In this document: piece by piece, positions 17,401 to 29,400 of the stretch
How positions within the stretch are numbered: the first letter of the stretch is position 1
Layout of the letters: each line of letters opens with the position of its first letter
DNA from: Hyphomicrobium sp.
GTDB lineage: Bacteria > Pseudomonadota > Alphaproteobacteria > Rhizobiales > Hyphomicrobiaceae
NCBI RefSeq assembly: GCF_019744875.1
Contig: NZ_JAIETU010000005.1
Coordinates: 372,001-436,000 of the forward strand
Length of the DNA: 64,000 bases
Direction: 5' to 3'
Position numbers and translations under genes: made by a program
Notes under the pieces: model-generated
Told to the model about the DNA's origin: nothing
Database searches by the model: none
The model's input: only the letters and a program-made list of their open reading frames with translations

Positions 17401-20400
17401 GGGTCAGCTTATCATTGCTGCCGCCGAGGTCGATCGAGCCGTTGGTGATGCCCGCGCCGAGCGTGATGGTATCGACGTTCGTGCCGCCGTGAATGGTCTC
17501 GACGTTCGAGATCGAGCCGGTGTTGGCGACGTTAGCGAGCGTCAGCGTGTCTGCACCGGCCCCGAGGTTGATGTCGTCGGTTGCCGTCAGAGCCGTGGCG
17601 AGCGTGATCGCGTCGGCCGCGGAGCCGCCAACGATGCTCTCGACGTTCGAGACCGTCGCCGTGTTGGCGAAGTTGCCGAGCGTCAGCTTGTCGTTGTTGC
17701 CGCCGAGGTTGATCGTCGCGTTCGACAGAGCGGTGGTGGCCGTGACGGTATCGACATCGGTGCCGCCGAGGATCGATTCAACGTTTGCGACCGAGATGGT
17801 GTTGGCGAAGTTGCCGAGCGTGATGCTGTCCGAGCCGGCGCCGAGATCGACGAGGCCCTTGGAGACGGCGGTCGTGAAGGTGATGGTGTCGGTGTTGGAG
17901 CCGCCCACGACCGTTTCGACGTTGGCGATCGAGCCCGAGTTCGCCAGGTCCGCGAGGACCAGCTTGTCGTTGCCGGCGGCGAGATCGACGCTGCTGGAGC
18001 CCGAGAGCGCTGTGGCCAGCGTCACGGTGTCCGCAGCCGAGCCGCCGATGACCGTTTCGACGTTGGACACGGTCGCGGTGTTGACGAAGTCGCCGAGCGT
18101 GACCTTGTCGGAGCCGACGCCGAGGTCGATGGAGATCGAGTTCGCCTGCGCGCCGATCGTGATCGTGTCCGCGGCGCTTCCGCCGACGATGCTTTCGACG
18201 TTGGAGATGGTGCCGACGTTGGCGAAGTCGCCCAGGTTGAGGATGTCGTTGCTTGCGCCGAGATCGACGGAGCCGTTCGAGAGGATGGCTCCGAGCGTCA
18301 CGGTGTCCGCATCGACGCCGCCGATCAGCGTTTCGACATTGCTGACGGTGATCTTGTTCGACAGGTCGGCAAGCGTGAGCTTGTCGGCGCCTGCGCCCAG
18401 GTCGACGGAGACGTTCGAAGCCGCCGTGGCGAGCGTGATCGTGTCTGCATCGCTGCCGCCGACGATGGTTTCGACGTTCTGCAGCGTCGCCGTGTTGACG
18501 AAGTTGCCGAAGGTGACCGTGTCGGAGCTGTTGCCGAGATCGATCTGGCCCTTAGAGACCTGCGCCGTGAAGGTGATGGTGTCGATGTTCGAGCCGCCGA
18601 TCACCGTTTCGACGTTGGCGATCGAGCCTTCGTTGGCGCCGTTGGCCAGCGTGAGGCTGTCGCTTCCCGCGCCGAGATCGATGCTGTTGGCGGTCGTGAG
18701 GACCGTTGCGAGCGTGATGTTGTCGGACGACGTGCCGCCGAGCACCGTCTCGGTGTTCGAGATCGTGCCAACGTTGGCGAAGTTGCCGAGGACGAGCTTG
18801 TCCGAGCCGGCGCCGAGATCGATGCTGCTGGTGTTGTCGAGCGCCGCGCCGATGGTGATGGTATCGGCACCCGAGCCGCCGATCAGCGTTTCGACGCGCG
18901 AGACCGTCGCCTGGTTGGCGAAGTTGCCGAGGACGAGCTTGTCGACGTCGCCACCCAGGTCGATCGAGCTGTTCGATGCGACCGTGGTCAGGGTGATGGT
19001 GTCGCCGAGGCCGCCGCCGATCAGGGTTTCGACGTTCGAGACCGATGCCAAGTGCGTGAAGTCGCCGAGCGTCAGCTTGTCATTTCCTGCGCCGAGATCG
19101 ATCGAAGCCTTCGAGAGCGATGCACCGATCGTGATGGTGTCGTCGCTCGTGCCGCCCGTGAGGGTTTCCACGTTCGAGACGGTGGCGCTGTTGGCGAAGT
19201 TGCCGAGCGTCAACGTGTCGTTGCCGGACGCGAGATCGATGTTGCCATTCGAGAGCTGCGTCGTGATCGAGATGACGTCTGCGCCGTTTCCGCCAAGGAT
19301 GCTTTCGACGTTGGCGATGGAGCCCGCGTTGGCGATGTTCGCCAGAGTGAGGCTATCGATACCCGCGCCGAGATCGATCAGCGAACCGCTGGTCAGAGCC
19401 GAGCCGAGCGTGATGTTGTCGCTTGCCGAGCCGCCGACGATGCTCTCAGCGTTCGAGATGGTCGCGGTGTTGGCGAAGTTGCCAAGCGTCAGCTTGTCGT
19501 TACCGGCCTTGAGGTCGATGCTGACATTGCCGTCGAGGCGCGTGGAGATGGTCAGGGTGTCGTCGTCGGTGCCGCCGATTAGCGTTTCGACGTTCGCGAT
19601 CGTCGCGATGTTCGCGAAGCTGCCGAACGTGAGCGTGTCTTCGCCGTTCGAGAGATCAATCGAGGCGTTCGAGGCCACACCGGAGAAAGTGATCGTGTCC
19701 GCATCGGCGCCGCCGACGAGGGTTTCGATGCCTTCAACCGAGCCGACGTTGACGAAGTCGCCGAGCGTCAGTTTGTCGTTGCCCGCGCCGAGGTTGATGT
19801 TGCTCTTGAGGACGAGCGCCGCGCTGAGCGTGATCGTGTCTGCCGCGCTACCGCCGACGATGCTTTCGACGTTTCCGACCGTCGCGACGTTCGCGAAGTC
19901 ACCGAGCGTGAGCTTGTCGTTGCCACCGCCGAGGTCGACCGAGCCGTTCGAGAGCGCCGTGCTGACCGAGATCAGGTCGGCTGCAGAGCCACCGATGATC
20001 GTTTCAACGTTGGACAGCGAGGCCGTGTTGGAGATGTTCGCAAGCGTCAGCGTGTCGTTGCCCGCGCCGAGGTCGATCGACACCGAGGTCGTGAGGCTGG
20101 ATGCGATGGTGAGCGTGTCAGAGCCGCTGCCGCCGACGATGGTTTCGATGTTGGCGAGCGTACCCTCGTTGGCGAAGTCGCCGAGGACGATCTTGTCGGC
20201 GCCGCCGCGCAGATCGATGCTGGCGGTTGCGGCCAGTGCCGTCACCACGTTCAGCGTGTCGGTGCCCGTGCCGCCGAGAACGCTTTCGACGTTCGCGAGG
20301 GTCGCGGAGTTGGCGAAGTTGCCGAAGGTCAGCTTGTCGAGGCCTTCACCGAGGTTGAAGGAGGCGTTCGAGGCCTGCGATCCGAGCGTGATTTCATCCG

Positions 20401-23400
20401 TGTCGAGGCCGCCGATGATCGTCTCGACGTTCGTGACGGTGCCGGAGTTGGCGAAATCGGAGAGCGTCAGCTTGTCGTCGCCGCCACCGAGGTTGACGAC
20501 ATCGGTCGCGCCGATTGCGCTGGCGAGCGTGATCGTGTCGGCGGCGCTGCCGCTGATAATCGATTCAATGCCGGCCAGGGTCGCGACGTTGGCGAAGTCG
20601 CCGAGCGTCAGCTTGTCGACGCCAGAGCCGAGATCGAACGAGCCTTCCGAGACGATGCCCACGGCCGTCAGCGTGTCGGAGCCGGAGCCGCCGAAGATGG
20701 TTTCGATGTTCTGGATCGTGGCCGAGTTGGTGAAATCGCCGAGCGTCAGCGTGTCGGCACCCGAGCCGAGATCGACCGAGCCCTTGGACAGCACGCCTGC
20801 GATGGTGATCGAATCGGCATCCGAGCCGCCGACGACCGTTTCCGTGTTCGTGACCGTTGCGTAGTTGGCGAAGTTGGCGAACGTGATCTTGTCGTTGCCC
20901 GCGCCGAGGTTGATGACCTCGCCGCCGGTGAGTTCGCCGGACAGCGTGATGGTGTCGTGACCCGCGCCGCCGATCAGCGTTTCGAAGCCCGAGATCGTGA
21001 CCGTGTTGGCGAAGTCGCCGAGCGTGAGCTTGTCGTTGCCGGCGGCAAGATCGATCGATCCGCCCGAGATCTGCGTCGTGTAGACGATGGTGTCAGCATC
21101 CGCGCCGCCGATCAGCGTCTCGACGTTGGCCACCGAGCCGTTGTTGATCAGATCGGACAGGATGAGCTTGTCGGCGCCCGCGCCGAGGTCGACGATCGCG
21201 TTGGTGAACACATCGCCGATGGTGACGGTATCGCCATTCGTGCCGCCGATCAGGCTCTCGACGTTGGAGACGGTGACGACGTTCGCGAAGTTGCCGAGCG
21301 TGAGCTTATCGACGCCCGCGCCGAGGTCGATCGAGGCCTCCGACGCTACGGTCGTGAGGCTGATCGTATCCGCGTCCGAGCCGCCGAGCAGCGTTTCGAC
21401 ATTCGAGGCGCTGACGACGTTGACGAAGTTGCCGAGCGACAGGGTGTCGCCGCCCGCTCCCAGATCGACGGAGACGTTCGAGGCGGCGGTTGCCAGCGAG
21501 ATCGTGTCGGCGTCCGAGCCGCCGATGACGGTTTCGACGTTCGACAGCGAGCCGACGTTCGAGAAGTCGCCGAGCGTGACCTTGTCGTTGCCGACGCCGA
21601 GATCGATCTTATGGCCCGCGGTGAGGGCTTCCATCATCGTGACGGAATCCGACTCCGAGCCGCCAATGAGCGTTTCGATGTGGGCGACCGAGATGCTGTT
21701 GACGAAATCGCCGAGCGTCAGCTTGTCCGCGCCGTCGCCGAGATCCATCGAGCCGCTCGACCAGGCCGTGGCGAGGACGATGGTGTCGTTGCCGCTGCCA
21801 CCCGTGACGGATTCCACGCGTGCGAGCGTCGCCGTGTTACCGGCATCCGACAGCGTGAGCTTGTCCGCGCCGACGCCGAGGTCGATCGAAGCGTTCGCCA
21901 GCTGGCCGGCGATGGTGATGCTGTCCGCGCCGCTGCCGCCGAGGACGGTTTCGACGCTCTGCAGCGTGGCATCGTTGGAGAAATCGCCCAGGATGATGGT
22001 GTCGGCGCCCGAGCCGAGGTCGAAGGAGGCTTCGGAGAGGGCGGTCGCAACCGTGATCGTGTCGGCGAGCGAGCCGCCGGTCAGAGATTCGACGTTCGAG
22101 ATCGTCGCCGTGTTGACGAAGTTGCCGAGCTTCAGGCTGTCGATGTCCGCGCCGAGGTTGATCGACGCGCCGGAGAGCTGGCTTGCAATGGTGATGTCGT
22201 CGGTGCTGGAGCCGCCGACCAAAGTCTCGACGTTGGCAATCGAACCGCTGTTGGCGAAGTTGCCGAGCGTCAGCTTGTCCGCGCCTGCGCCGAGGTCGAC
22301 GCTGTTGTTGGCTTCGAGCGCCGCGCCGACCGTCACCGTGTCGGCTTCCGAGCCGCCGATCAGGGTTTCGACGTTGGTGACCGTGACGACGTTGACGAAA
22401 TCACCGAGCGTCAGCTTGTCGTTGCCGGCGCTGAGATCGATGGATGCGTTCGTGAGCTGCGTGGCGACTGTCAGCGTGTCGTTGTCCTGGCCGCCGATGA
22501 TGGTCTCGACGTTCGAGACGGTCGCCGAGTTGACGGCGTCGCCGAGGGTCAGCTTGTCTGCGCCCGTGCCGAGATCGATCGAGCCGCCGGCGAGAGCGTC
22601 GCCGAAGGTGATGGTGTCAGCGCCCGTGCCACCGATGAGCGTATCGACGTTCGTGAGCGTGCCGGTGTTCGCAAAGTTGCCGAGCGTCAGGGTGTTGGCG
22701 CCCGCGCCGAGGTCGATCGTGACAACGCTCGAGAGCGCCGTTCCGAGCGTGATGGAATCCGCGCCCGAACCGCCGAGAATGCTCTCGGTATTGGAGACCG
22801 TGGCGATGTTGGCGAAGTTTCCGAGGGTCAGCGAATCCGTGCCCGCCTTGAGGTCGATGCTGACCTGCGACAGCGCGGTCGAGAGGGTTACGGTGTCGGA
22901 ATCGCTGCCGCCGATCAGGGTCTCGACGTTGGCGATGGTGGCGCTGTCGCCCGCATCGCTGAGGGTCAGAAGATCCTTGCCCGCGCCCAGATCGATCGAC
23001 GCATCCGTCATGCCGCCGACGATGGTGACGGTGTCGTCGCCAGCCGCGGCCGTCAGGGTCTCGACGTTCGAGACCGATACGGTGTTCGAGAGACCAGCCA
23101 GATCCAGGATGTCGTTGCCGGCCGCCAGGTCGATGCTGCCGTTGAGCAGCACGGTCGAAACCGTGACCTTGTCGTTCATCGCGCCGCCGGTGACGGTTTC
23201 CACGTTGGCAACCGTGAGCGTGCTGTCGAAGTCACCGAGCGTCAGCTTGTCGTTGCCAGCGGCGAGGTCGATCGAGCCGCCGGAGATCTGCGATGCGTAG
23301 GTGATGTCGTCGTCAACCACGCCGCCGATGAGCGTTTCGACGTTCGAGATGGTGCCGGTATTCGCGACGCCTGCCAGGATCAACTTGTCGGCGCCTGCCG

Positions 23401-26400
23401 CGAGATCGATGCTCGACGAGGCGGTGAGCGCATCGAGAAGCGTGACGGTATCCGCGCCCGTGCCGCCGTAAAGCGTTTCGACGCCCGCGACCGAGACGGT
23501 GTTGGTGAAGTTGCCCAGCGTCAGGGTGTCAGAGCCCGACCCGAGATTGATCGAGGCGTTGGAGAGCGACGAGGCGATCGTGATCGTGTCGGCATTCGAG
23601 CCGCCCGTGATCGTTTCGACGTTCGCGACGGTCGCTTCGCTGACGATGTCCGCAAAAGTCAGCTTGTCGAGGCCCGCGCCGAGGTCGATCGAGTTGCTGA
23701 CGCCCGTCAGAGCGCTGATCGTCACGTTGTCGGCGTTGGTTCCGCCGATCAGCGTCTCGACGTTCGCAATCGTGACCACGTTGAGGAAGTTGCCGAGCGT
23801 CAGCTTGTCGTCGCCAGCGGCGAGATCGACCGAGCCGTCGGCCAGCGTCTTGAGCGTGATGTTGTCGGAATCCGAGCCGCCGATGATCGTCTCGACGTTC
23901 GACACGGAGCCGTTGTTGTTGAAGTCACCCAGGGTCAGCGTGTCGCTGCCGCCGGCGAGATCGATGTTCGCAGCCGTGGTTAGCGCGCCGCCGAGCGTCA
24001 CGGTATCCGCGGCCGTGCCGCCGGTCAGCGTTTCGACGTTCGACACCGTCACGACGTTGGCGAAGTTCTTGAGCGTCAGCGCGTCGGCACCGGCGCCGAG
24101 ATCGATCGACACGTTCGACGCGATGGCAGCGAGGGTGACGCTATCGGCGCCCGTGCCGCCGATGACGGTTTCGATGTTGTTGACGGTCACCGTGTTGGCG
24201 AAGTTGCCCAGGACCAGCGTGTCGGCGCCGGATCCGAGGTCAACCGACACCTTGGAGGCAATGGCGCCCAGCGTGATCGTGTCAGCGCCCGAGCCGCCGA
24301 TGATGGTCTCAGCCGCGGCAACCGTCGCCGAGTTTGCGAAGTCACCGAGGGTCAGCGTGTCGTTGCCGGCGCCAAGGTTGAGCGAGCCGTTCACGAGCTG
24401 GCTTGCAACCGTGATGTTGTCGACGCTCGAGCCGAACACCAGGCTTTCGACATTTGCGATCGTGGCCGTGTTGGCGGAGTTGGCGAAGACGAGCTTGTCG
24501 TTGCCGGCGCCGAGATCGATCGAGCCGTTTACGATCGCTGCACTCAGCGTAACCGTATCCGACGACGATCCACCGATGACGGTCTCGACGTTGGTCACCG
24601 TGACGGAGTTGGCGAAGTCGCCGAGGATCAGCTTGTCGCTACCGCCGGCGAGATCGACCGAGGCGTTCGACATCTGCGCCGCAATGGTGACGGTGTCGGC
24701 ACCCGTGTTGCCGATCAGCGTTTCGACGTTGGAGACGGAGCCAGTGTTGGTGAACGCACCCAGGTTCAGGCGGTCGGCGCCGGCGCCGAGGTCGATCGTC
24801 TGCGAAGCGGACAGCGCAGTGCCCAGATCCACCGTGTCGGCCATGGCGCCGCCGAGCAGCGACTCGACGTTCGATACGGTCGCCGTGTTGACGAAGTTGC
24901 CGAGCGTGAGGCTGTCGGTGCCGACACCGAGGTCGACGGACGTCTTCGACGCCGCGGTCGCAATGGTGATCGCGTCCGCGTCGGTGCCGCCGATGATGGT
25001 CTCGACGTTGAAGGCCGATCCGGTGTTGGCGAAGTTGCCGAGCGTCAGCTTATCGTTGCCGCCGCTGAGGTCGATGATGACGGAGCTCGTGAGGGCGCTG
25101 CCAAGGGTGACGTTGTCGGTGGAACTTGCGCCGGCGATGATCTCGACGTTCGACACCGTCACGGTGTTCGAGGCGTTGGCGAGGTTGAGGCGGTCGGCGC
25201 CTGCGCCGAGGTCGACCGAGACGTTCGAGCTCGCGACGCCAAGGGTGATCGTGTCTGCGTCCGAGCCGCCGACGATGGTTTCGACGTCAGTCACCGTCGC
25301 ACGGTTCACGAAGTCGCCGAAGGTCAGCTTGTCGGCGCCGCTGTCGAGGTCGATGGAGACATTCGAAGCCTGCGATCCGAGCGTGACGGTGTCTGCGCCC
25401 GTGTTGCCGAGGATGGTTTCGACGTTCTGAACCGTGCCGGTGTTGGCAAACGCTCCGAGCTGCAGGATGTCCTTGCCTGCTGCCAGGTCGATGGACTGCC
25501 CCACCGTGAGCGCGCCGCCGAACGTGATGGTATCGCCGCCCGTACCGCCGAGCAGAGATTCCACGTTCGAGACGGTCGCGGTGTTGGTGAAGTTGCCCAG
25601 CGTCAGCGTGTCGGATCCGACGCCGAGGTCGACCGAGGTCTTCGCGGCCGCGGTGGCCAGCGTGATCGCGTCCGAATCGGTGCCACCGATGATGGTCTCG
25701 ACGTTGAAGGCCGAGCCGGTATTGGCGAAGTTGCCGAGCGTCAGCTTGTCGTTGCCGCCGCTGAGATCGATGATGACGGAGCCCGTCAGAGCGCTGCCCA
25801 GCGTGACGTTGTCGGTGGATCCCGCTCCCGCGATGATCTCGACGTTGGAGACCGTCACGGTGTTCGAGGCATTGGCGAGATTGAGGCGGTCGCTGCCTGC
25901 GCCGAGGTCAACGGAGACGTTCGAGCTCGCCGCGCCGAGGGTGATCGTGTCTGCGTCCGAGCCACCGACGATGGTTTCGACGTCGGTCACCGTCGCGCGG
26001 TTCACGAAGTCACCCAAGGTCAGCTTGTCGGCGCCGCTGTCGAGGTCGATCGAGCCGTTCAAGATCTGCGTCTTGAGCGTGATTGTATCGGCACCCGTGT
26101 TGCCGAGGACGGTTTCGACGTTCGAGACCGAGCCCGTGTTGGCGAATGCGCCGAGGCTGAGCGTGTCAGCTCCGGATCCGAGATCGATGTCCTGCGTCGA
26201 GAGAAGCGCGCCGCCGAGCGTGACGGAGTCTGCACCCGTGCCGCCGACCAGCGTCTCGATGTTGCCGACCGTCAGCGTGTTCGCGAAGTCGCCGAGGGTC
26301 AGCTTGTCGCTGCCGACGCCGAGGTCCACGGATGCCTTCGCCGCGGCTGCGCCGAGCGTGATCGTGTCGGCGTCAGTGCCGCCGATGATGGTTTCGACGT

Positions 26401-29400
26401 TGTACAGCTTACCGGTGTTGGCAAAATCGCCGAGGATCAGCTTGTCGCTGCCTGCGCTCAAATCGATGATGCTCGAGGCGCCAAGCGCCGTTCCGAGCGT
26501 GACCGTGTCGGACGAACCCGCGCCGCCGATCGTCTCAGCATTCGAGATCGTGACCGTGTTCGGGGAATTGGCCAGCGTGATGCGGTCATTGCCGGCGCCG
26601 AGGTCAACGGAGCCGCCCGAGATGCCCGTCGCAAGGGTGATGGTATCGTTCGCGGAGCCGCCGACGATGGTCTCGACGTCGCTGACCGTCGCGGTGTTGA
26701 CGGCGTCTGCGAACGTGAGTTTGTCCGCGCCCGATTCGAGATCGATCGAGCCGCTGGAAATGGCAGTGCCGAGCGTGATCGTATCGGCACCCGTGTTGCC
26801 GATGATGGTTTCGATGTTCGAGACCGTGCCGGTGTTGGCGAACGCGCCGAGCGTCAGGCTATCCTTGCCGACGCCGAGGTCGATGCTATCCGTGCCGGTC
26901 AGCACCTTGCTCAAGGTGACATCGTCAGCGGCCGTGCCGCCGATCAGTGTTTCGACGTTAGCCACCGTGAGCGTGTTGGCGAAGTCGCCAAGGGTCAGCT
27001 TGTCGCTGCCGACGCCGAGGTCCACGGATGCCTTTGCCGCGGCTGCGCCGAAGGTGATCGTGTCTGCATCGCTGCCGCCGATGACGGTTTCGACGTTGTA
27101 AATCTTGCCCGCGTTGACGAAGTCGCCGAGGGTCAGTTTGTCGTTGCCTCCGCTCAAATCGACGATATTCGACGCGCTGAGCGCCGTTCCGAGCACAACC
27201 GTGTCGGACGAGCCCGCACCGCCGATCGTCTCAGCATTCGAGATCGTGATCGAGTTCGATGCTGCCGCGAGCGTGATGCGGTCGTTTCCGGCGCCGAGGT
27301 CCACGGAGCTGCCCGTCGCGCTGCGTGCCAGCGTGATGGTGTCGTTGCCGGAGCCGCCGACGACGGTTTCGATTTCGCTGAGCGTTGCGGTGTTGACGCC
27401 ATCCGCGAAGGTGAGCGTGTCCGCGCCCGCGTCGAGATCGATCGAGGCGCCCGTGACCGCCACGCCGAGCGTGATGGTGTCCACTCCCGTGTTGCCGATG
27501 ATGGTTTCAATGTTCGAGATCGTGCCGGTGTTGGCGAATGCGGCGAGCGTCAGGGTGTCCTTGCCCGCGCCGAGCTCAATGCTGTCTGTGCCGGACAGCG
27601 CTTTGGTCAAGGTCACGGAATCGGAGGCCGTGCCGCCGATCAGCGTCTCGATGTTGCCAACCGTGAGGGTGTTCGCGAAGTCGCCGAGGGTCAGCTTGTC
27701 GTTGCCGGCACCCAGATCTACGGATGCCTTCGCAGCCGCGGCGCCGAAGGTGATCGTGTCCGCATCGCTGCCGCCGATGACGGTTTCGACGTTGTAGAGC
27801 TTACCCGTATTGGCGAAGTCGCCGAGCGTCAGCTTGTCGTTGCCGGCGCTCAGATCGACGATGTTCGAGGCGCTGAGCGCCGTTCCGAGCACGACCGTGT
27901 CGGACCCTCCCGCGCCGCCGATCGTCTCCGCATTCGAGATCGTGACCGAGTTCGATGCTGCCGCGAGCGTGATGCGGTCGTTGCCGGCGCCGAGATCCAC
28001 GGAACCGCCCGTGATGCCCTTCGCCAGCGTGATGGTGTCGTTGGCAGAGCCGCCGACGATGGTCTCGATTTCGCTGAGCGTTGCGGTGTTTACGCCATCC
28101 GCAAACGTGAGCTTGTCCGCGCCCGAGTCGAGATCGATCGACGCACCCGTGACCGCCGCGCCGAGCGTGATGGTGTCTGCGCCCGTGTTGCCGATGATGG
28201 TTTCGATGTTCGTGATCGTGCCGGTGTTGGCGAACGCAGCAAGCGTCAGGCTGTCCTTGCCCGCGCCGAGCTCGATGCTGTCCGTTCCCGACAGAGCTTT
28301 GGTCAACGTCACGGAGTCAGAGCCCGTGCCGCCGATCAGCGTCTCGATGTTACCAACCGTGAGGGTGTTCGCGAAGTCGCCAAGGGTCAGCTTATCGCTG
28401 CCGGCGCCCAGATCCACAGATGCCTTCACCGCGGCCGCGCCGAACGTAATCGTGTCGGCATCGCTGCCGCCGATGACCGTTTCGACGTTGTACAGCTTGC
28501 CCGAGTTGACGAAGTCGCCAAGGGTCAACTTATCGCTGCCGGCGCTCAGATCGACGATGTTCGAGGCGCCGAGCGCCGTTCCGAGCACGACCGTGTCGGA
28601 CGAGCCCGCGCCACCGATCGTCTCGGCGTTCGAGATGGTGACCGAGTTCGACGCCACAGAGAGCGTGATGCGGTCGTTGCCGACGCCGAGATCCACGGAG
28701 CCGCCCGTGATGCCCTTGGCCAGCGTAATCGTGTCGTTCGCGGAGCCGCCGAGGATCGTCTCGATGCCCGACAGCGTGGCCGAGTTCGTGCCATCAGCGA
28801 AGGTGAGTGTGTCGAGGCCGTTGCCGAGATCGATCGAGCCGCTGGTCACAGCCGTGCCAAGCGTAATCGCATCGGCGCCCGCGCCGCTGACGATCGTTTC
28901 GACGTTCGAGATCGTGCCGCTGTTCGCCGACGCGTCGAGCGTGAGCTTGTCCTTGCCAGCGCCGAGGTCGATCGACTGACCGGAGAGAGCGCCATCCAGC
29001 GTCACCGTGTCGGCGCCCGTGCCGCCGATGATGGTCTCGACGTTGGCAACCGTGAGGGTGTTGGCGAAGTTGCCGAGGGTCAGCTTATCGTTGCCGGCAC
29101 CAAGGTTGATCGACGACTTCGGCGCTGCCGATGCAAACGTGATCGTGTCTGCGTCGGAGCCGCCGAGCAGCGTCTCAACGCCCGCGAGCGTGCCGGTGTT
29201 GGCAAAGTTTCCGAGCGTGAGCGTGTCGTTGCCGGCGGCCAGGTCGATGCTCGTCGAAGGCGTCAGCGCCGTCGTGATGGTGACCGAATCGGAAGCCGCG
29301 CCGCCGATGATGGTTTCCGTGTTGGAAACGGTCACGGTCGAGGCTGACTTGCCCAGCACGAGCTTGTCGATGCCCGCGCCGAGATCGATGACGGACTTGG

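Noticed and set aside
11297-19582. Very long plus-strand open frame (2761 residues) rich in Arg, Asp, Val and Ala
   Set aside because: It is antisense to the giant repeat gene. The regular repeat codons keep the opposite strand open, and the 'protein' is just the reverse reading of the 46-residue repeat. Similar plus-strand frames at 12186-30725 have the same cause.
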